Source: Syntrophobacter sp. SbD2
GTDB taxonomy: Bacteria; Desulfobacterota; Syntrophobacteria; Syntrophobacterales; Syntrophobacteraceae
Assembly: GCA_900290385.1 (NCBI GenBank)
Contig: OMSV01000141.1
Span: 8,190-21,559 of the forward strand
Direction: 5' to 3'
DNA: 13,370 nucleotides
Shown here: positions 1 through 6,069 of the stretch, piece after piece
Layout of the letters: each line of letters begins with the position of its first letter
Numbering within the stretch: position 1 is the stretch's first letter
Program-made: the position numbers and the translations under genes
The notes under the pieces: model-generated
What the model saw: the letters and a program-made list of their open reading frames with translations, nothing else
What the model was told of the DNA's origin: nothing
The model's database searches: none

Positions 1-843
1 AGGCTTGTCTCCCTGGAGGAGCGTTTCGAGAGGTCCTTGAGCCGTTACGCCGATCGGCCCGAGATCTTGAAGAAGATCGTAAGACGCTTTGATGAGGCAA
101 AAAACATCGGCAAGCGCATCGAAGTCCTCGTTGGGCGGCCGGTGGGCGATATGGTTCGCCGCTTCGAAAGGAGCATAAGGGCCGCGTCCATGGACGGCCA
201 CAGGGCGATCTACCTGGTGCGGCACGGCGCCATTCAGTCTCCGGCCGGCCCCAAACGCTTCATCGGGCAGTTGGACCTTCCATTGAATGCAGAAGGTTCC
301 ATGCAGGCCAGGCGATTGGCGGCAGGCTTACGGGACGTGCCTCTTTCTGCAGTTTTCTGCAGTGATTTGAAACGGTCCGTCGAAACGGCGCAAATCATTG
401 CCAAACCGCATCATATTTCATGTATTCCAAGGCGCGATCTACGTGAGATCTCGCTGGGCCGATGGGAAGGGCTGACCTTTGATGAAGTGCGAGAGCAGCA
501 CACTGAAGAATTCCATGCAAGGGGCCTGGATATCGTTCACTTTCGCCCCACGGATGGAGAAAGCTTTCTCGACTGCTCCTTTCGAGTCATTCCTGCCTTA
601 TATGAAATTTTGACCTCCGCGCGGGGAAACGTCCTCATTGTGGGACACGCAGGCGTCAATCGCATCATTTTGTCTCAGGCGCTTGGGCGGTCCCTTGAAT
701 ATCTTTTTAGAATCGATCAGGAGTATGGCTGCCTAAACGTGGTCTTCTATCGGCAGTCGGCATTCGAGGTGAAGTTGGTAAACGGGTCGCCGTCCGACTT
801 GGAGAGCTTGCGGTTGGAGCTTTACAGCGGAACTATCAGTTAG
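1..843 (+). CDS. Histidine phosphatase domain protein, C-terminal part of a longer gene (5' partial)
   Basis: The frame is open from base 1, so the gene begins outside the window; the TTG at 37 is not convincing as a start. About the first 60 codons are charged and helical, and look like the tail of a preceding domain. From about base 205 a complete histidine phosphatase (phosphoglycerate mutase superfamily) domain follows. The phosphate-accepting His is in YLVRHG (His codon 223-225). SDLKRSVETAQ carries the conserved Arg, LREISLGRWEG the acidic loop, and LIVGHAGVNR the second His. The loop motif resembles alpha-ribazole phosphatase (CobC) and phosphoglycerate mutase-like enzymes, but substrates in this superfamily cannot be read from motifs. 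A separate protein starting at the internal ATG at 190 is possible, yet the open upstream frame favours a fusion, perhaps to an HD-type or nucleotidyltransferase domain. The phosphatase domain is certain; the substrate and upstream partner are not. Confidence 0.85.
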   Translation, partial: RLVSLEERFERSLSRYADRPEILKKIVRRFDEAKNIGKRIEVLVGRPVGDMVRRFERSIRAASMDGHRAIYLVRHGAIQSPAGPKRFIGQLDLPLNAEGSMQARRLAAGLRDVPLSAVFCSDLKRSVETAQIIAKPHHISCIPRRDLREISLGRWEGLTFDEVREQHTEEFHARGLDIVHFRPTDGESFLDCSFRVIPALYEILTSARGNVLIVGHAGVNRIILSQALGRSLEYLFRIDQEYGCLNVVFYRQSAFEVKLVNGSPSDLESLRLELYSGTIS

Positions 844-938
844 TGTGAGATCGATCTTCGGGTTTTTCTCAATCCAAAAGGATGTGGACAGGGTAGGGGA
901 ATTTTGTTAAATAAGCGGCACGGTTAGATCGTACTATT

Positions 939-953
939 CCCGGAACCTCCGGG
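939..953. terminator. Perfect short hairpin downstream of the phosphatase gene, possible terminator
   Basis: CCCGGA (939-944) pairs with TCCGGG (948-953) across a 3-base loop. It lies about 95 bp after the phosphatase stop codon. No T-run follows on either strand, so intrinsic termination is doubtful. Confidence 0.25.
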
Positions 954-978
954 CAAGATATAAGCAGTTTCCGTTCGT

Positions 979-1093
979 AAAGGAGGGATTTTTCGTCCTG
1001 GCAAGGAAATCGAGGGGTTGCGCGAGACGTACACTGGTACGTCGCACAAGCAAGCCTGAAGATTGACACCGCCAGGGCGGAAAAGGACCCTTT
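979..1093. repeat. Large imperfect palindrome (REP/MITE-like candidate) next to tRNA-Pro
   Basis: The centre is a perfect hairpin, GACGTAC (1026-1032), loop ACTG, GTACGTC (1037-1043). The outer arms CGTCCTGGC (994-1002) and GCCAGGGCG (1071-1079) pair with one G-T wobble, and T989-T993 can pair with G1080-A1084. Between centre and ends the arms match patchily: TTGC (1018-1021) with GCAA (1049-1052), and AATC (1009-1012) with GATT (1061-1064). An outer AAAG/GGG segment (979-987) faces CCCTTT (1088-1093). The whole is about 115 bp and non-coding. A long, bulged palindrome between genes is typical of dispersed palindromic elements; I see only this copy, so membership in a repeat family is an inference. 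Confidence 0.5.
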
Positions 1094-1110
1094 CCGGACG
1101 GGAACTAGAT

Positions 1111-1184
1111 CGGGACGTGGCTCAGCCTGGTAGAGCGCTGCGTTCGGGACGCAGAGGTCGCTGGTTCGAATCCAGTCGTCCCGA
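1111..1184 (+). tRNA. tRNA-Pro, anticodon CGG
   Basis: A full cloverleaf can be drawn. The acceptor stem is CGGGACG (1111-1117) with CGTCCCG (1177-1183). The D arm is GCTC/GAGC with loop AGCCTGGTA. The anticodon stem CTGCG (1138-1142) pairs with CGCAG (1150-1154), and the 7-base loop is TTCGGGA with anticodon CGG at 1145-1147. The variable loop is AGGTC. The T arm GCTGG/CCAGT has loop TTCGAAT. The discriminator base is A1184 and CCA is not encoded (TCA follows). The first acceptor base C and the loop sequence match bacterial tRNA-Pro that reads CCG codons. The flanks GAT (1108-1110) and ATC (1184-1186) can extend the acceptor stem by three pairs in the precursor. The 3' half of the gene borders accessory toxin-antitoxin DNA, as at tRNA integration sites. 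Confidence 0.97.
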
Positions 1185-1225
1185 TCAATACTTCTTTGCA
1201 AAGATTCAGATAGGTCTCGGCGGAG

Positions 1226-1297
1226 TTTTTGTCTCCCGTCCAATTGCCTGAAATCGCCCTTCGCCTCACTGGTGAGATTAACTTTCCAGGTCGGCAC
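1226..1297 (-). pseudogene. RelE/ParE-type toxin remnant, N-terminus only
   Basis: A GTG at 1297-1295 starts a frame beginning MPTWKVNLTSEAKGDFRQLD. This is the usual first strand and helix of RelE/ParE-superfamily toxins (hydrophobic strand, then EA..DF..LD). It starts inside the end of the upstream antitoxin-like gene, overlapping it by 20 bp, as is common in such pairs. Resemblance stops after about 24 residues; the frame then runs on into the antisense strand of tRNA-Pro. Family members have about 85-95 residues, so the core and the catalytic C-terminus are missing. It is probably an inactive fragment cut off at the tRNA junction. The exact breakpoint between about 1226 and 1185 cannot be fixed by eye. 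Confidence 0.5.
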
Positions 1298-1472
1298 GGC
1301 TCAGGCCTTCGTCAGCAAGGATGTCGTCCAGAGAGTGAACGCCGGCGAGCCCCTTGCGTTGCTGAACGAGTTCGTAAACCTGCACGTGCTCGGCAAGCTC
1401 CTTAAGCACCTCCCATACTTCGGCAGGGATAATCACTCTCTTTCCGTCATCTATGTATTCAACCTCAATCAC
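1278..1472 (-). CDS. Small antitoxin-like protein paired with a truncated RelE-type toxin
   Basis: This encodes about 64 residues from GTG 1472, chosen because AAGGAG lies 5 bases upstream (1478-1483). A longer frame from a TTG at 1511 lacks such a site. The protein starts with a strand-rich segment (IEVEYIDDGKRVIIPAEVW), followed by a helix rich in Glu, Leu and Val and an acidic tail with HSLDDILADEGLSRADLE. That last motif resembles the toxin-binding ends of antitoxins placed before relE/parE-type toxins. The stop codon overlaps the start of the truncated toxin frame by 20 bp, the arrangement of a type II toxin-antitoxin operon. With the toxin broken, the gene would be an orphan antitoxin. 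The family assignment rests on size, layout and weak resemblance. Confidence 0.6.
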   Translation of the reverse strand: MIEVEYIDDGKRVIIPAEVWEVLKELAEHVQVYELVQQRKGLAGVHSLDDILADEGLSRADLES

Positions 1473-1511
1473 GATTTCTCCTTTTCTGGAGAATGTGTCA
1501 ATGCTCCCCAA

Positions 1512-1824
1512 GAAGTTTAACTGGTTCTAACCCGTTATCGCGATTCCTGCAAATGATTAACCTGGGAGGCGCCCAGCGGGCCTGCGGTCAAGAGGCATAT
1601 CGCGAAAAGCTGTTTCTTGAGTGCTAAATTTGAAGAGTTTTATTCTTGACCGAATCATTTTGATGGGTGACCTCTTCTTCCTCCGGAGGCAGATACTCCG
1701 GAACAACCGTCTATGAGGCTAAGACCCGCGCATCGACTTGGCGCTATGCATTTAGAACGCTTCAATCTCGACGCTCCATGTGGTGGCATCCCACATCCTT
1801 GCATAAAAGACCGAGTTCTGTTAC
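1512..1824. other. Gene-free stretch between the two toxin-antitoxin loci
   Basis: No frame here has both a good ribosome binding site and recognisable protein character. On the plus strand, bases of about 1680-1820 stay open in more than one frame, but the conceptual peptides are unlike any family I know. The stretch could contain eroded genes. Its only clear signals are the promoter and operator elements at its right end. Confidence 0.4.
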
Positions 1825-1843
1825 TATAATTGTACAATTGTAC
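1825..1843 (+). promoter_or_regulatory. -10 box followed by a palindromic operator upstream of the PIN toxin gene
   Basis: A consensus TATAAT (1825-1830) is followed by the tandem octamer AATTGTAC (1828-1835 and 1836-1843). The two copies create the perfect 12-bp palindrome GTACAATTGTAC (1832-1843). The best upstream -35 match is TTGCAT (1799-1804), at a long 20-bp spacing. The palindrome would cover the transcription start, about 31 bp before the PIN gene start codon, where autorepression by a toxin-antitoxin complex would be expected. The autoregulatory role is inferred. Confidence 0.55.
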
Positions 1844-1874
1844 GAAAACTCAGACCCACAGTTGAAAGGACGCG

Positions 1875-2285
1875 ATGAAAATCGTTGTGGACACCTCAGT
1901 AATTGTGGCGGTCATTGCGAATGAGCCTGAAAAGGCAGCCCTCATCCGACTCACAAAAGGTGCGGACCTGATTGCTCCTCATTCCGTTCATTGGGAGATC
2001 GGGAATGCCTTCTCGACCATGCTGAGGAGAAAGAGGATCGTTTTTGACCAGGCATTAAAGGCTTTGGAGGCTTATGGTAAAATACCAATCATGTTTCTCG
2101 ATGTCGAAGTGGAGGTGTCGTTGAGGATTGCGGGCGAACTGGGTATCTATGCTTATGATGCCTATATCTTAAGATGCGCTCAAAAGTACATGTCCCCCCT
2201 GGTATCGCTCGATCGGTACCTGGTCGATTGTGCAAAGGGGATGGGCATTCGGGTCATGGAGGTAGCTGATGGCGGCAGTTTATAA
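1875..2285 (+). CDS. PIN-domain ribonuclease, VapC-like toxin
   Basis: This 136-residue protein has the expected size of a VapC-type PIN ribonuclease, a Mg2+-dependent RNase that acts as a toxin in type II toxin-antitoxin systems. The acidic active site is complete: Asp6 in MKIVVDTSVI, Glu41 in HWEIGNA, Asp95 in YAYDAYIL and Asp113 in SLDRYL. AAAGGA lies 4 bases before the ATG. The gene overlaps the downstream antitoxin gene by 17 bp, so the two are translationally linked. The toxin comes first, the reverse of the usual order. A palindromic site upstream suggests autoregulation. The RNA target cannot be predicted. Confidence 0.85.
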   Translation: MKIVVDTSVIVAVIANEPEKAALIRLTKGADLIAPHSVHWEIGNAFSTMLRRKRIVFDQALKALEAYGKIPIMFLDVEVEVSLRIAGELGIYAYDAYILRCAQKYMSPLVSLDRYLVDCAKGMGIRVMEVADGGSL

Positions 2286-2466
2286 CTATTCGAAGGCGCG
2301 GCGTGAAGTCAGGATAAAACGCAAAGACGGGCAGGTTTTTGTTGTCAGGCCCGAACACGGAAAGGGTTCCCCTCTGGACGTCGAGGGAGTCAGCCTGAAT
2401 ATTTCGACCGATGAAGTTGTGGCGATAATTCGTGAAGGCCGAGAAGAGAGAACCTACACTCAATAG
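2269..2466 (+). CDS. Phd/YefM-like antitoxin, short form
   Basis: The 65-residue product starts at ATG 2269 with GGAGG (2258-2262) 6 bases upstream, inside the end of the PIN toxin gene. The N-terminus YNYSKAR matches the first strand and helix of Phd/YefM-like antitoxins. EVRIKRKDGQVFVVRPE matches their beta-hairpin, and SPLDVEG with STDEVVAIIREGREE resembles the C-terminal toxin-binding tail. In relatives as I remember them, about a dozen or more residues of helix separate YSEAR from the hairpin; here the two are nearly joined, suggesting an in-frame internal loss. It should bind and neutralise the PIN toxin and may repress the pair. The deletion would affect the DNA-binding, dimerising part, so repression may be weakened. 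Confidence 0.65.
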   Translation: MAAVYNYSKARREVRIKRKDGQVFVVRPEHGKGSPLDVEGVSLNISTDEVVAIIREGREERTYTQ

Positions 2467-2529
2467 CAACCAGTGTTTCCCTGGCAGTGTTGCGTTTCTT
2501 TCGTTACTCGATATTTCAAAAACTCGCTG

Positions 2530-2558
2530 CATTCCGGCTTAAAAGCACTGCCGGAATG
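2530..2558. repeat. REP-like hairpin downstream of the toxin-antitoxin pair, possible terminator
   Basis: CATTCCGGC (2530-2538) and GCCGGAATG (2550-2558) form a perfect 9-bp stem around an 11-base loop. It lies between two converging transcription units: the PIN/antitoxin pair on the plus strand and the LarA operon on the minus strand. No strong T-run follows, so it may be a dispersed CATTCCGGC-type palindrome rather than a classical terminator. The rest of 2467-2666 shows no gene. Confidence 0.5.
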
Positions 2559-2666
2559 ACGAAATAATCAGCAATTTTAAGGCGTTTCTCCCACCAGAGA
2601 ACCTTTTTTAATCCCCCTGCCAAGCAAGAACCAGTTTCCGCTGTTGAGGGTTGGAGGCAACAATCG

Positions 2667-3920
2667 CTACCGGCTATTTCTCATGAACTGCATGGTGCCG
2701 TCGGGAATGACGGCTACACGGGCCGGCCCCGGATATTCTTCCTGAAGGATCGCGAGGGCTTCTTCCCATGTTTTGACGAAGACGGCATCATCATTGTGGC
2801 ATACAACATCTATGCAATTCGGGTCCGGTGAGGGATTAAAGACAATGAATCTTTTCATCACGTGCGGCACAAATCGAGTACCGGGCCGGTGGTGGTGATA
2901 TTGGGTGCCTCCGTAACCTTCGCCCCAGCTTCGGAAGACATAGTGCGTCGCCTGACCCTCCGGCGCATCCATGATAACCACACAAGATCCAACGCCATGT
3001 TTAACGGCACTGATAGCCAGCAGCGTGCAAATGCCGGACTCGCTGGCTTTGGCATAGCCGTTGGACACGACGATGTCATAACCGGTCGCGGGATCAATGC
3101 CGTAATGCTCTTTACCAGCCTCCGCCCCTGCCATATGGGTTGCCCGGAACGAACCGGCAAACAGATCGGCGATTTCTCCCCTGCGGTTGATGAGGCAGTC
3201 GATCTTAAAATTCAAGTTAACCGCGTCACCGGCAAAATCAATTTCCCGGCGGAGGATGTTATTGTCGAATTTTCCCAGCCCGAAACTTGCAGGATTGCGA
3301 TCAAGCTGTTTGTGATACTGGTTGATGGTCTCGATACCTGCGACACCGGGCATTATGATTTTGGCGCCTCCACCAAAGCCGGCCTGGACATGGGGGGTTA
3401 CGCAACCAATCGCAATCTTGAGATCACACCCCATGAATTCACGATTAAACCAGAGGTCTACCCCGTTGGGCGTCCGGCCGACATACGTCAGGTGATGAGC
3501 CTGAAATGCATCGTGATTGAACACCCGGTAGTTCTCCACGATATCCGTCCCAAGCTTTTTACGGGCATTAATCAGATCGTACGCTCCGTGAGCGCCAAGG
3601 GCCCAGATGAACCTGATCTGATCTTTTCCCATTCCCGCTTTATGAAGGGCGTCTAGCACAACCCGAGCCGCGTCCTTGACAGGTGTCGGACGGGTCATAT
3701 CGTCGAATACGATAACGGCTTGACGTTTACCGCAAGCCAGTTCACTCAAGGCCGGCCCATCAATGGGATTTTCAATTTTTACCCGGATTTGCGACAGCGT
3801 AAGGCAAGGTTTTTCCAGACCTGGAGCCGTTAGATGATCAACGTCCCACCTGTCCGGAAAGGTGAGCACCCTTTCCTCATTGTCGTACCATCGTCTTGCC
3901 GGGACAGTTACTGTTTTCAT
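2667..3920 (-). CDS. LarA-family nickel-dependent 2-hydroxyacid racemase/epimerase
   Basis: This 417-residue protein has the length and motifs of the lactate racemase (LarA) superfamily, which uses a nickel-pincer nucleotide bound to a lysine to interconvert 2-hydroxyacid isomers by hydride transfer. Equivalents of the Lactobacillus LarA residues are visible: DDMTRP with Arg77 (Arg75), His111 in GAHGAY (His108), His177 in VTPHVQAG (His174), Lys187 in GGGAKIIMPG (cofactor Lys184) and His203 in QYHK (His200). The spacings of 10 and 16 residues between His177, Lys187 and His203 match LarA exactly. The later region that in LarA carries Gln295 and Lys298 looks different (NGYAKASESGICTLL), so the substrate may not be lactate. 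The start has GGGAGG 8 bases upstream and lies within the lutC-like gene end. It is the last gene of the operon. Cofactor genes larBCE are not in the window. Confidence 0.85.
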   Translation of the reverse strand: MKTVTVPARRWYDNEERVLTFPDRWDVDHLTAPGLEKPCLTLSQIRVKIENPIDGPALSELACGKRQAVIVFDDMTRPTPVKDAARVVLDALHKAGMGKDQIRFIWALGAHGAYDLINARKKLGTDIVENYRVFNHDAFQAHHLTYVGRTPNGVDLWFNREFMGCDLKIAIGCVTPHVQAGFGGGAKIIMPGVAGIETINQYHKQLDRNPASFGLGKFDNNILRREIDFAGDAVNLNFKIDCLINRRGEIADLFAGSFRATHMAGAEAGKEHYGIDPATGYDIVVSNGYAKASESGICTLLAISAVKHGVGSCVVIMDAPEGQATHYVFRSWGEGYGGTQYHHHRPGTRFVPHVMKRFIVFNPSPDPNCIDVVCHNDDAVFVKTWEEALAILQEEYPGPARVAVIPDGTMQFMRNSR

Positions 3921-4599
3921 GACCTGTGCCTCCCGTCATGATAAATATTACAAAGATTTTCACAGGTCCGTGCATGCCTTTAAAATGCACTCCCTTTATA
4001 TCGGCTGTCGAACTCGGTCCCGTGATAAAGCAGAACTGGCTGGGGATCTTATCAGTGTTGTCGAATACCTGGTCGATGACATTTTCATAGACGGGGTAGA
4101 GCTTATCGACAGGCACAATGGCGATATGGACAGGCGGGGCGATGGAAACGAGCCTGGGCTGTTCCTTACAAAAGATCACACCGAGGGTCCCGGTTTCGGC
4201 CACGGCGAAATCAGCAGAGGTAATGGACGCATCCACGGCAAACGCCGACTCCCGGAAGGCTTTGCGGTCCGAAAAATCCTGAACCGTACTGACTGAAATA
4301 TTATTCTGAGAACCGAACGCCCTTATATCTACGCCATAAATATCTGCCGAGGTCGCCAGGATAGACTTAAACCCTTCCGCCGATGCGATCTCGGACAATA
4401 TGCGTAATGCGTCCTCTTTATCTTTCGCCTGGTATACCGCGCCGGTCTGCGCGTTCAGTTCGGAAGTGAAACGCTGCAACAATTGCTCTTCGTCAAGGTT
4501 AATCTCTGAGAGGACAGGCTTTGCGGGCCTTGCGGCGGGGGTATTCTTCCTTGCGGATTTCAACCGGCCTAAAATCTCTTCGCGGGCCTGCATGCTCAT
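3877..4599 (-). CDS. lutC: LutC-like LUD-domain protein of a 2-hydroxyacid oxidase complex
   Basis: The 240-residue protein belongs to the LutC/YkgG family (LUD domain), a subunit of the LutABC complex that oxidises L-lactate to pyruvate in Bacillus. The typical motifs are present: AETGTLG (134-140), PPVHIAIVP (155-163), ITGPSSTADI (192-201) and MHGP (209-212). Relatives usually end shortly after the HGP..HVI strand, about residue 220. Here about 20 further residues (MTGGTGHENSN onwards) are read through the ribosome binding site and start of the LarA gene, a 44-bp overlap. The start ATG overlaps the lutB-like stop as ATGA, with GAGGA 6 bases upstream, so translation is coupled. The substrate may be a hydroxyacid other than lactate. 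Confidence 0.88.
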   Translation of the reverse strand: MSMQAREEILGRLKSARKNTPAARPAKPVLSEINLDEEQLLQRFTSELNAQTGAVYQAKDKEDALRILSEIASAEGFKSILATSADIYGVDIRAFGSQNNISVSTVQDFSDRKAFRESAFAVDASITSADFAVAETGTLGVIFCKEQPRLVSIAPPVHIAIVPVDKLYPVYENVIDQVFDNTDKIPSQFCFITGPSSTADIKGVHFKGMHGPVKIFVIFIMTGGTGHENSNCPGKTMVRQ

Positions 4600-6068
4600 A
4601 TAACGTCCTCATTGTTTTTATCCGCCAAAGGAACCGGCTCTTTTTGTAAATCTTTCCACCTTTCATGGAAGGTTTTGTCAGGCACGGCTATCAGGTCCCG
4701 GCAACTGAACCAACCCTTAACCCCGAATGGAATATCCTGTATATAGCCGTCTTTGGATGAAGAATTCAATACCGCTCTAACGCACTTCACCCCCCAAATC
4801 CACGCCCAGCTTCGGTGCATACCAAATGACGATATCGTCGCCATAGTATTCTCAAGCCAGGAAAGAAGCGTCCTGTTCCCTTTTGCATTTTTCCTGCGGA
4901 CCTCACGCGATCTATACTCGAGAAAGAGGAAAGGATGGTCCACACCCGCCGGGCAGGTCTTCTTGCACGAACCGCAGAGCGTACAGGCGCGGTAGAGATC
5001 GGTGGTGTTCTCTATGCCAAAAAGCAAAGGATTGATGGCCTGGCCCATAGGACCTGCATACGTGAATCCGTAAGGATATCCGCCAATCCTGGCATATACG
5101 GGACAGGTGTTCATGCATGCGCCGCAGCGGATGCATTTGAGAATATCTCTCACCTTGAAGTCCTTATATATCTCAGAGCGGCCGTTATCCAGAATCACCA
5201 TGTAGATATCCTCCGGACCGTCAAGTTCATCGGCCTTCTTCGGCCCGGTGTCAAAAGATACATAGCTCGTCATCTTCTGGCCGGTACAATTCCTGATCAG
5301 CATCCTGGTCATGTGGATTGCATCAGCCATGGTGGGCACTACCTTCTCCAGGCTCATGATCGCCACAAGCGTCTTCGGAGATGATTTGTTCATGCGGATA
5401 TTGCCTTCGTTCTCCACATTGATGAAGGTTCCTGTCTCGGCCACCGCCATGTTGACTCCCACGATGCCCATCTCCTGGGTCCGGAACTTTTCTCTTAAGA
5501 ACGTCCGGACCGCCTTGCCCAGGGTTACGGGGTCGGTGGTCGGTTCCTTCAATAAGGAGTTTTTCAGGAAAATATCCGAGATCTTTTCAGGCGGGACGTT
5601 TATAGCGGGCCCCACCAGATGGAAAGGCGGCAGGCAAAGCTGCTGGGTGATCACCTCTCCGAGGTCTGTTTCATAAACATCGATCCCGTTTTTAATAAGG
5701 TGCTCGTTGAGTCCTATCTCTTCAGTGATCATGGATTTTCCCTTGGTCACATACTCAACGCCCTTCTGCCTGGCTATATCAAGAATGATGTTGTTCGCCT
5801 CTGCGGCGTCTTTCGCCCAGGTAACCTTCACGCCCCTGGAGATCGCCTTCTTTTCGAATTCCTCGAGCAACTCCGGCAGCCTTTCCAGAACTTCGGCCCG
5901 GATTGACCGCGAATATGATTCGGCAGCCTCCGGGTCAGGGAAGCTGGATAAGGCCCTCTGGCGAATAATGGGAAACCCTGAACAGAGCAGCCTCAGGAAG
6001 AGCTGACTCAGCTCGTTTTTCATCTCCGCGCGGGCCGTTTCCATGAATTTATGGACACGCGAGCGCAT
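4596..6068 (-). CDS. lutB: LutB-like iron-sulfur protein of a 2-hydroxyacid oxidase complex
   Basis: This 490-residue protein matches LutB. An N-terminal LUD domain (VTKGKSMITEEIGLN, NMAVAETGTF) is followed by two 4Fe-4S motifs, CIRCGACMNTCP (Cys312, 315, 318, 322) and CTLCGSCKKTCP (Cys362, 365, 368, 372), and a C-terminal segment. It should pass electrons from hydroxyacid oxidation between the partner subunits. I chose ATG 6068 because AAGAGG stands 6 bases upstream and the start follows the lutA-like stop by one base (TGATATG). An ATG at 6086 in the same frame would add six residues but has no well-spaced ribosome binding site. No transmembrane segment is evident, so the complex is probably cytoplasmic. 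Confidence 0.9.
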   Translation of the reverse strand: MRSRVHKFMETARAEMKNELSQLFLRLLCSGFPIIRQRALSSFPDPEAAESYSRSIRAEVLERLPELLEEFEKKAISRGVKVTWAKDAAEANNIILDIARQKGVEYVTKGKSMITEEIGLNEHLIKNGIDVYETDLGEVITQQLCLPPFHLVGPAINVPPEKISDIFLKNSLLKEPTTDPVTLGKAVRTFLREKFRTQEMGIVGVNMAVAETGTFINVENEGNIRMNKSSPKTLVAIMSLEKVVPTMADAIHMTRMLIRNCTGQKMTSYVSFDTGPKKADELDGPEDIYMVILDNGRSEIYKDFKVRDILKCIRCGACMNTCPVYARIGGYPYGFTYAGPMGQAINPLLFGIENTTDLYRACTLCGSCKKTCPAGVDHPFLFLEYRSREVRRKNAKGNRTLLSWLENTMATISSFGMHRSWAWIWGVKCVRAVLNSSSKDGYIQDIPFGVKGWFSCRDLIAVPDKTFHERWKDLQKEPVPLADKNNEDVI

Positions 6069-6069
6069 A

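Noticed and set aside
1063..1091. TTGACA (1063-1068) as a -35 box for tRNA-Pro
   Set aside because: No -10 hexamer occurs at 16-18 bp, and the site is part of the palindromic element.
979..1093. Integron attC site
   Set aside because: The palindrome lacks the terminal GTTRRRY/RYYYAAC core boxes and no cassette or integrase is nearby.
869..1297. Minus-strand 142-codon open frame as a protein gene
   Set aside because: Most of it is the antisense of tRNA-Pro; the peptide containing DWIRTSDLCVPNAAL is a well-known tRNA translation artefact. Only its first codons, the RelE-like start, look real.
2862..3656. Plus-strand 264-codon open frame
   Set aside because: It lies fully opposite the LarA-family gene, whose motifs are unmistakable, and its own peptide resembles nothing.
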